Part shown: in pieces, positions 58,322-64,000 of the stretch
Layout of the letters: each line of letters opens with the position of its first letter
Numbering within the stretch: position 1 is the stretch's first letter
Position numbers and translations under genes: made by a program
Source of the DNA: Ruegeria sp. HKCCSA071
Lineage (GTDB): Bacteria > Pseudomonadota > Alphaproteobacteria > Rhodobacterales > Rhodobacteraceae
NCBI RefSeq assembly: GCF_017872555.1
Contig: NZ_JAEDOX010000007.1
Span: forward strand, 1 to 64,000
DNA: 64,000 bases
Direction of reading: 5' to 3'
The notes under the pieces: model-generated
Databases searched by the model: none
What the model was told of the DNA's origin: nothing
What the model saw: the letters and a program-made list of their open reading frames with translations, nothing else

Positions 58322-59164
58322 ATGTCAGCTGTCAGGAAACCCAACCCCCTGCTGGTTGTGGGCAAATACGCGGCACTTGCGTTCTATCTGATCTTTGCGT
58401 TGTTCCCGCTTTACTGGTTGCTCAAGATCGGGTTGACCCCGGACGCGCTGATCTTTTCAGAGGGCACCCGGCTGTTTCCAAGCGAGGTCACCTTTTCAAA
58501 TTTCAAGACGGTCATTTTTCAGACCGACTTTGTGGCCTATTTCCGGAACTCTCTTGTGGTGTCGCTGGGGGCTGCGTTCTTTACGACTCTGTTTGCGGCT
58601 GGGGCGGGATATGCCTTTTCGCGCTTCGTTTTCGCGGGCAAACGCATCATCATTGCCTTGATGCTTATCACCCAGATGTTCCCGCTTCTGATGATCATTG
58701 CACCGATCTATAAGATCGTTGCCGACCTCGGACTGCTGAATTCGCTGACAAGTCTGATCGTTGTCTACACTGCGTTCAACATCCCCTTTGCAACATTCCT
58801 GATGCAGTCATTCTTTGACGGCATTCCCAAAGATCTTGAAGACGCGGCGATGATGGATGGCTGTACGCGGTTTCAGGCGCTGCGCAAAGTGGTGTTCCCA
58901 CTGACATTGCCCGGTCTCGGGGCGACGCTTGGATTTGTCTTTACTGCCGCATGGTCCGAGCTGTTGTTTGCGTTGATGCTGATTTCAAAGAACGACGCAA
59001 TGACATTCCCGGTTGGCTTGTTGACATTTGTTTCCAAATTCTCGGTCGATTGGGGGCAAATGATGGCGGCCGGCGTGCTGGCTCTGATCCCCAGTTGCCT
59101 CTTTTTCATCTTCATTCAACGCTATCTCGTGCAGGGCCTCACGTCCGGCGCGGTCAAAGGATAG
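58322..59164 (+). CDS. Sugar ABC transporter permease (MalG-like)
   Basis: The 280-residue inner-membrane protein has about six TM helices and the EAA loop DLEDAAMMDGCTRFQALRKV near residue 180, the MalG/UgpE pattern. ATG 58322 follows GAGG. It lies 10 bp after the first permease and 11 bp before the ATPase gene. Confidence 0.9.
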   Translation: MSAVRKPNPLLVVGKYAALAFYLIFALFPLYWLLKIGLTPDALIFSEGTRLFPSEVTFSNFKTVIFQTDFVAYFRNSLVVSLGAAFFTTLFAAGAGYAFSRFVFAGKRIIIALMLITQMFPLLMIIAPIYKIVADLGLLNSLTSLIVVYTAFNIPFATFLMQSFFDGIPKDLEDAAMMDGCTRFQALRKVVFPLTLPGLGATLGFVFTAAWSELLFALMLISKNDAMTFPVGLLTFVSKFSVDWGQMMAAGVLALIPSCLFFIFIQRYLVQGLTSGAVKG

Positions 59165-59175
59165 GAGGCCAGATC

Positions 59176-60243
59176 ATGGCACGTATCGAACTTCGTGATG
59201 TTGCAAAACGCTATGGATCCGTCGAGGTCCTGCGCAACATCAACCTTGAGATACAGGATGGTGAGTTCATCGTTCTGGTCGGCCCGTCAGGCTGCGGCAA
59301 GTCCACTTTGCTGCGTATGGTTGCTGGTCTTGAACCGATATCAAGCGGCGACTTTCTGATTGATGGTGAGTGTATGAACGATGTGAGGCCAAGAGATCGG
59401 GACATCGCGATGGTGTTCCAGTCCTACGCTCTCTATCCGCATATGGATGTCGCGCGAAACATGGGTTTCTCGATGGAAATCCGCAAAGCTCCGGTGGCTG
59501 AACGCATATCAAAGGTCGCCCAGGCGGCAGAGACGCTGGGGTTGACCAAATTGACGGATCGCTTGCCCAAGGCCCTTTCGGGTGGTCAACGTCAGCGGGT
59601 TGCCATGGGGCGGGCCATCATCCGGGACCCACGCGCCTTTCTGTTTGACGAGCCTTTGTCAAACCTTGACGCGGCTTTGCGTGTTGAGATGCGGCTGGAA
59701 ATTGCGCGGCTGCATCAAAAACTAGGTGCGACCATGATCTATGTGACCCATGATCAAGTCGAAGCGTTGACGCTGGCAGATCGGATCGTTGTTCTGAACG
59801 CAGGCGATATCCAGCAAGTCGGCAGCCCGCTCGAGCTTTATGAAAGACCGGCCAACAAGTTTGTTGCTCAATTTATCGGCTCACCCACCATGAATGTTGT
59901 GCCCGTTCTGGGAACCGAAACAGGTGTGAATGTCGGGAATGGGGTTGAAATCAGGATGCTCGATCAACCCCTTACCGCCCAGGCGAAAGAACTAGGTGTA
60001 AGGCCGGAACATATCGATGTTTTGGACAACGGTGCCGGTGATCTGTCGGCTGTGGCGGATGTTGTTGAACATCTGGGGTCGGACACGAACATCTACGTCA
60101 ATGCTGAGGGGATCGGCCCCATGATGGTGCGCAAGCATGGCAATATCCCCGTGAAATCCGGGGACCGTCTCGGTTTGCGCATTCAAGCGCAGAATGCACA
60201 TCTGTTTGCTTCGGATGGTACAGCGTTGCGACGGGCTTGCTGA
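59176..60243 (+). CDS. Sugar ABC transporter ATP-binding protein (MalK/UgpC-like)
   Basis: The 355-residue ATPase has Walker A GPSGCGKST near residue 36, Q-loop MVFQSYALYPHMDVARN, signature LSGGQRQRVAMGRAI, Walker B FLFDEPLSNLDA, His switch TMIYVTHDQVEALTLADR, and a C-terminal regulatory OB/TOBE domain (about 240-355). AGGAGGCC precedes ATG 59176. It completes a MalEFGK-type importer; the substrate should be a sugar or sugar derivative acted on by the isomerase encoded next. Confidence 0.9.
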   Translation: MARIELRDVAKRYGSVEVLRNINLEIQDGEFIVLVGPSGCGKSTLLRMVAGLEPISSGDFLIDGECMNDVRPRDRDIAMVFQSYALYPHMDVARNMGFSMEIRKAPVAERISKVAQAAETLGLTKLTDRLPKALSGGQRQRVAMGRAIIRDPRAFLFDEPLSNLDAALRVEMRLEIARLHQKLGATMIYVTHDQVEALTLADRIVVLNAGDIQQVGSPLELYERPANKFVAQFIGSPTMNVVPVLGTETGVNVGNGVEIRMLDQPLTAQAKELGVRPEHIDVLDNGAGDLSAVADVVEHLGSDTNIYVNAEGIGPMMVRKHGNIPVKSGDRLGLRIQAQNAHLFASDGTALRRAC

Positions 60244-60310
60244 GATGGTGGATAATTTGGAAGATCGGGCTTCGTCGCATGCGACAGAACTCCATCCGCG
60301 GGATCTTTAG

Positions 60311-61582
60311 ATGAACGAAAACCAGCTGTTGCTACCTGGGTCGCAGTCCGAAGCCGGGTTTTGGATTGAAACGCCAAGACATCGCGATTGGTTGATGAAC
60401 GAGGCCAAGCGGCAACTTACGTTCTTCAGCGCGAGTTGCCGGGATGAGCCCGGGTTCTATACACTTGGTCACGATGGCAGCCCGCTGCTCGGCAAGCTGC
60501 AGGAGCTGCACACGACAACCCGGTTGATTCATTCATATGCATTAGGACATCTGTCTGGTTTTCAAAGTGCTGAACGGATCATTGATTACGGCATGACATA
60601 TCTCGAAAGCCATCACCGAGATCGCGACCACGGCGGATATCTCTGGGCGTTGGATGGGGATCAGATCAAGGATGACCGCAAGCTTGCTTATGGGCATGTC
60701 TTTGTCCTTCTTGCTTCGGCAAGTGCGAAACTGGCGGGTCACCCCGATGCAGACAAGCTAATGACAGATGTCCGAAGTGTTCTGGAAAAACACTTCTGGG
60801 ACGAAGAAGCAGGCCTGTTTCGCGATGAATGGAACAGGGATTGGACGCTGTTTTCCACATATCGTGGAATGAATGCGAATATGCACGGCGTTGAGGCGAT
60901 GCTGGCGGCCTTTGAGGCCACAGGGGACGAGATTTATCTGTTCCGGGCTGGTCGCATTCTGGACTTCTTCATTGGTAAAATAGCACCCGGTGAAAACTGG
61001 CGGCTTCCTGAACACTATTCGTCTGATTGGCAGATCAACCGGGATTATGCGGGTGACCCGATGTTCAGACCTTCCGGAACAACGCCGGGGCATTCGTTCG
61101 AACTGGGGCGGCTTCAGCTTCAGCATTGGGATTTGTCGGGCCGAACCGACCCCAATGCTCTGGATAGGGCGCGCCGCTTGATTGCGCAGGCTTTGAATGA
61201 TGCGTGGCTGCCTGGCGGCGGTTTGGCCTATACACTCGATTTTGATGGCCGCGTTGCCAATGCATCGCGGTTCTGGTGGCCCATCACCGAAGCCATTGGG
61301 GCGGTTGCCGCTCTGATCGCGCTGGAAAGAAGGCCAGAAGACGAGGAGTGGTACAGAAAGCTCTGGACCTATGCGAATGGAACATTTGTGGATCATCAGC
61401 ATGGCGGCTGGTTTCCAGCAGTGGATGGGGCAGGCGCTGTAGTGACATCTATTTTTGACGGCAAGCCGGACATCTATCACTCGTTGCAAGCCTGTCTGTT
61501 TCCGCTGTCAGGACGTCTGTCGAGGATGATGCCGCTTGAGAATCCGGAATACTCCGACAAGCCTCAGACGCCGTTTTCTTAG
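60311..61582 (+). CDS. AGE-family sugar isomerase/epimerase (YihS/mannose isomerase-like)
   Basis: The 423-residue alpha/alpha-barrel protein of the N-acylglucosamine 2-epimerase family is closer in motif to YihS-type aldose/ketose isomerases. Residues matching the YihS active site are Arg71 (TTTRLIHSY), His192 (NANMHGVEA), His261 (TTPGHSFEL) and His390 (DIYHSLQA). It should isomerise mannose-, glucose- or sulfoquinovose-type aldoses to ketoses. It starts directly after TAG of a 21-codon frame with a weak ribosome-binding site, 67 bp after the transporter ATPase, and ends the operon. Confidence 0.85.
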   Translation: MNENQLLLPGSQSEAGFWIETPRHRDWLMNEAKRQLTFFSASCRDEPGFYTLGHDGSPLLGKLQELHTTTRLIHSYALGHLSGFQSAERIIDYGMTYLESHHRDRDHGGYLWALDGDQIKDDRKLAYGHVFVLLASASAKLAGHPDADKLMTDVRSVLEKHFWDEEAGLFRDEWNRDWTLFSTYRGMNANMHGVEAMLAAFEATGDEIYLFRAGRILDFFIGKIAPGENWRLPEHYSSDWQINRDYAGDPMFRPSGTTPGHSFELGRLQLQHWDLSGRTDPNALDRARRLIAQALNDAWLPGGGLAYTLDFDGRVANASRFWWPITEAIGAVAALIALERRPEDEEWYRKLWTYANGTFVDHQHGGWFPAVDGAGAVVTSIFDGKPDIYHSLQACLFPLSGRLSRMMPLENPEYSDKPQTPFS

Positions 61583-61920
61583 TCTGCTCAAAGGTTCACT
61601 TTGCGGGGTCTGTTGTGGTGAAACACACAGAATTGCCAAGAGCTTTGGTGGTGGTTGATCAATACATAACACCGCGTATGCCGGTTAGTGACCGGTTTTG
61701 GCAATCAAAAGGAGCGCGACATGACAGACACGTATCAGTGATGCACGCGGCTGGAATGCAGGCTGTCGTCTTCCAGACCTGCCGGGGTTGATTTTGCCTT
61801 GTAAGGAGCGCTTCTTTCACACCTTGAGTTAGATGCCCTTCATCACCCGATCTGCCACAGCTTTTCGCAGCGTCCCGTCTCATCTTCTAACCATGCTATG
61901 ATGCGCCGAAGCGTTCTCGT
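61583..61920. other. 338-bp region without a recognised gene
   Basis: Between converging operons. AAAGGAGCG at 61707-61715 is a good ribosome-binding site, but the ATG after it opens only six codons before TGA. No hairpin with a T run and no tRNA-like structure was seen. A 74-codon minus-strand frame at 61659-61883 has no recognisable motif. Confidence 0.35.
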
Positions 61921-62292
61921 TTATTCGAACTCTTCAAACGTCTCTCGCACAGCATCGTCAACGGCCCCGGCCAGCAACCTGCCACCATCGTTGTCGCAGG
62001 CGTCTTCAAGCTCTTCGACGAACTCGGTCTTGAGATCGCCCAGATATTCTTCGGGGACGGTGGCCACGACATCGATCTGACGGTTGTAGAGCGACACCAT
62101 CGCCATCAGACGCACGATCTGGTTTACCTGATCGGGGTCATCCTCATGCTCTGCAAGAACACTGGCGCAGCTAAGATGCATGAACGGTGCAGCTGTGGCG
62201 ATGATTTCGTCCATCTCCGCATCGGCAGAGGCAGTGCTCGCCAGCGCGGTCATGCATATCCCAAAAATGGCCGAATGGGGAACAAGTTTCAT
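61921..62292 (-). CDS. Small exported protein, HdeA/HdeB-like two-cysteine pattern
   Basis: The 123-residue protein has a clear signal peptide (about 1-23, ending STASADAE). The mature, acidic part has two cysteines, in MHLSCASVL and ELEDACDNDGG, about 51 residues apart, an arrangement like the HdeA/HdeB periplasmic acid-stress chaperones. The resemblance is structural in kind and not strong in sequence. It is followed on the minus strand by nothing recognisable and preceded by another small exported protein. Confidence 0.6.
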   Translation of the reverse strand: MKLVPHSAIFGICMTALASTASADAEMDEIIATAAPFMHLSCASVLAEHEDDPDQVNQIVRLMAMVSLYNRQIDVVATVPEEYLGDLKTEFVEELEDACDNDGGRLLAGAVDDAVRETFEEFE

Positions 62293-62340
62293 GTGATCTA
62301 CCTCATTTGTCTAATAGCGTTCGGCACGTGCAGCGTGGCC

Positions 62341-62559
62341 CTAGCGTTTTTTACGATAGCCGGCGATGGCTCCGACGACGGCTCCGGCCTTTGCCCCGTC
62401 ACTGCCGGAAACAAGATAACCAACACCAGCCCCCACGACCGCACCGCCAACTGTGTTCTTTGTTCGTTTTGACTGGGCCTCTGCTGGTAGTGGTAAGGCC
62501 AGGATTGCAGCCATCAGCAAGGCGAGTGCGGTGGCCTGTGACTTTGTTGAAAACGGCAT
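62341..62559 (-). CDS. Small glycine-zipper exported protein
   Basis: The 72-residue protein has a signal peptide (about 1-28, ending LPAEAQSK), then a glycine-zipper segment NTVGGAVVGAGVGYLVSGSD followed by AKAGAVVGAIAGY and a basic tail KKR. Such proteins are commonly annotated YMGG-like or glycine-zipper and associate with or insert into the envelope; function unknown. It lies 20 bp downstream of the DUF1254-type gene and 48 bp before the next small gene in the same direction. Confidence 0.7.
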   Translation of the reverse strand: MPFSTKSQATALALLMAAILALPLPAEAQSKRTKNTVGGAVVGAGVGYLVSGSDGAKAGAVVGAIAGYRKKR

Positions 62560-62579
62560 ATCTCGGTCTCCTTATCGGT

Positions 62580-63584
62580 TCAGTTGACTCGTTCGGCCGA
62601 TGGAAAGGTCCAAGTTCCATCCAGAATTTCGGCGCGCGGCTGGTACAGGCGGACGGTGTAGTTCCAGTTTGGCGGGGTCGGGATACAGTTGTTCCGGCCA
62701 TCGTTACATGCGCCGAAATTGATAGTGTATGACCCGTCCTCGTTGGGCTTGGCTGAAACGTTGTTGTAACTGTTGCGGCCAAGCTCGTTCGGCTCAAGAT
62801 AGCCGTCGGCATTGTAAACTGTGATCGACCAAAACGCGTCGACCGGGACGTCGCTGACCGTAATCGCATGGGGTGTTTCGCCATCATTTGCATCGACACT
62901 GGCGATAACGGCCGATGCCGTGCTCGCCGGTTGCCCGGCCCAACCAGCGATGGCGCCGACCAGGTGATCGATCGGGTCGACCTCGTCCTTGCGGCCAAAG
63001 GCATTGGCAGCATCAAAGCCGACCGCGCTTGCCAAATCGTTCACCGCCTTGCGCGCTTCGACCAGGCTTTCCATATCCCAGTCCGGAGCCTCGAACGGGC
63101 CGTTGCCACCGCCGCTGAGCACGATTCCATCCTGCGCCGCATGTGCCTTGGTCAGATCTTCTGCGTCAGCAGCATCAACAAATGTCCGGAATAGGATAAA
63201 CGCAAAGCGTGTGCCGACATTTTCCTCGGTCAGGTCATAGGTGCCCGGCGTTGCCTCGACAAAGGCATAGTGATCCTGGCTGATAGCTAGCATCGACTGA
63301 AAGCGACCATCGCTTTCGGGCAAAGTGATTTGAACCGGCTGGGATAGGTCTAGGATCACTGCGGAATAAAGCGTGTCCTGATTTGCGCGGATGATCGGCT
63401 GCGGAGCATCCGCTGAAACCAGCGCACGTTCGTGCACGATTTCGCCCACGCCTACCCCATAGGCGGCAAGATTTGCCCGGATCATCGTGTCAGATTCCGC
63501 TCGTACAAGGTTGTGGATGCGCACCTGTTCAGACACGGCAACAGAGGGCGCGCAAAGCGCAAGGGCAAAAAGAAGACGTCGCAT
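62580..63584 (-). CDS. DUF1254/DUF1214 domain exported protein
   Basis: The 334-residue protein has a signal peptide (about 1-19, ending SVAVSEQV), an N-terminal DUF1254 part (ANQDTLYSAVILDLSQPVQI; RFQSMLAISQDHYAFVE) and a C-terminal DUF1214 part (VPVDAFWSITVYNADGYLEP; NNCIPTPPNWNYTVRLYQPR; ILDGTWTFPSAERVN). The domains are widespread, exported or outer-membrane associated, with no settled function. It lies 15 bp after a second, homologous gene in the same direction, so the two are tandem paralogues of one operon. Confidence 0.85.
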   Translation of the reverse strand: MRRLLFALALCAPSVAVSEQVRIHNLVRAESDTMIRANLAAYGVGVGEIVHERALVSADAPQPIIRANQDTLYSAVILDLSQPVQITLPESDGRFQSMLAISQDHYAFVEATPGTYDLTEENVGTRFAFILFRTFVDAADAEDLTKAHAAQDGIVLSGGGNGPFEAPDWDMESLVEARKAVNDLASAVGFDAANAFGRKDEVDPIDHLVGAIAGWAGQPASTASAVIASVDANDGETPHAITVSDVPVDAFWSITVYNADGYLEPNELGRNSYNNVSAKPNEDGSYTINFGACNDGRNNCIPTPPNWNYTVRLYQPRAEILDGTWTFPSAERVN

Positions 63585-63599
63585 GAGAAATCCTTTCCG

Positions 63600-64000
63600 T
63601 TAATTCAAAAGGCGGGCCGGGGGGAAGCTCCACGTCCCATCCAGAACCTCGGGCCCGGGCTGATACATACGCACGGTATAGTTCCAGCCCTCCATGATCG
63701 GCAGGCAGTTGACCCGCCCATCTATACACCTGCCCAGGTGAATGGTCATTGATCCATCACCATTGCGCGCACCTGTCACCGAATTGACGTTATAGGCGCC
63801 TTGTGCGTTGGGCTGGAAAAAGCCCCTGGCGTTATAAAGGCTGACAGACCAGAAGGCCCCGACCGGCACCTCGGCGGGGACATCGATGCGATACTCGGCC
63901 ACTGGCAGATTGGGCTCGACACTGACGTAATAGGCCTCATGTTCGGGCAGCCCGCCCCAACCGCCAGCGGTGCCGATCAGATGCCGGACCGCCTGAACCT
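63600..64000 (-). CDS. DUF1254/DUF1214 domain protein, N-terminus outside the window
   Basis: The open minus frame continues to the window edge. It encodes at least 132 residues of a DUF1214 C-terminal domain: VGAFWSVSLYNARGFFQPNA, VNCLPIMEGWNYTVRMYQPG and VLDGTWSFPPARLLN, preceded by GTAGGWGGLPEHEAYYVSVE. It is clearly homologous to the next gene (same WNYTVR-YQP-x-x-E-LDGTW block). An internal Met near 63902 is not the start, because conserved sequence continues upstream of it. Confidence 0.85.
   Translation of the reverse strand, partial: VQAVRHLIGTAGGWGGLPEHEAYYVSVEPNLPVAEYRIDVPAEVPVGAFWSVSLYNARGFFQPNAQGAYNVNSVTGARNGDGSMTIHLGRCIDGRVNCLPIMEGWNYTVRMYQPGPEVLDGTWSFPPARLLN

Noticed and set aside
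61720-61740. Good ribosome-binding site followed by a very short frame ending in TGA, considered as a peptide-cofactor precursor or a selenocysteine readthrough gene
   Set aside because: Only six codons before TGA, no recognisable maturation genes nearby and no SECIS-like hairpin evident just after the TGA.
1-64000. CRISPR array, prophage, rRNA or tRNA genes
   Set aside because: No regularly spaced short repeats, no phage structural or integrase genes and no cloverleaf or rRNA-like sequence were seen on reading through; tRNAs could still be missed without a covariance search.

Overview
The window looks like chromosomal or large-replicon DNA of an alphaproteobacterium, most likely a marine Rhodobacteraceae (Roseobacter-group) member. 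Grounds: moderately high GC; many high-affinity uptake systems side by side (TRAP, TTT and three kinds of ABC transporter); a 3-dehydroshikimate dehydratase/HPPD-like fusion; DMGDH-like FAD/GcvT enzymes; and the ATP-grasp / alpha-E / transglutaminase / Anbu operon. No rRNA, tRNA, CRISPR array or phage module was seen. Assignment is by protein resemblance only.

Layout. 1-701: overlapping, broken IS6-family ends and transposase pieces, then a decayed stretch with an aldo/keto-reductase-like remnant. 1157-5081: four-gene Anbu operon. 5224-7971: AraC-type regulator divergent from two short-chain dehydrogenases. 8123-17295: nitrogen/peptide scavenging island (M20 amidohydrolase, GntR regulator, glutaminase, DUF1028 protein, five-domain peptide ABC transporter) whose two divergent promoter regions share the palindrome TTATCATGATAA. 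17321-18412: an IS3-type element carcass containing an IS6 remnant. 18452-26812: minus-strand betaine/choline-type ABC operon ending in a choline-kinase-like protein and a dimethylglycine-dehydrogenase-like enzyme, with a divergent DeoR regulator.

26899-42686 is the most distinctive part: a GntR regulator, a TRAP transporter, a 3-dehydroshikimate dehydratase fusion, a shikimate-dehydrogenase homologue, a short citrate-synthase/citryl-CoA-lyase-like protein, three Gfo/Idh/MocA oxidoreductases, an unrecognised 224-residue protein, a TIM-barrel isomerase, an acylating aldehyde dehydrogenase of the sulfoacetaldehyde-dehydrogenase family and a ThDP enzyme. Similar AT-rich palindromes (AAAATATCTGATATTTT type) lie before three of its transcription units. 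Together they read like an undescribed route for a cyclic polyol or cyclohexane-carboxylate-type substrate.

43307-53778: a small-molecule kinase coupled to a class III PLP enzyme (the pairing seen in hydroxylysine-type phospho-lyase systems), a second class III aminotransferase, an IclR regulator, a tripartite tricarboxylate transporter, an aldehyde dehydrogenase and a Tm-1-like UPF0261 protein. 54115-61582: a GntR regulator with tandem operators, a Cys/Met-type PLP enzyme, a sugar ABC transporter and a YihS-like aldose/ketose isomerase. 61921-64000: small exported proteins and tandem DUF1254/DUF1214 proteins, the last cut by the window edge.

The recurring design is a local regulator, a palindromic operator, a transporter and a few catabolic enzymes translated through short overlaps. 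Substrates are inferred from family membership and context; none can be proved from sequence alone.
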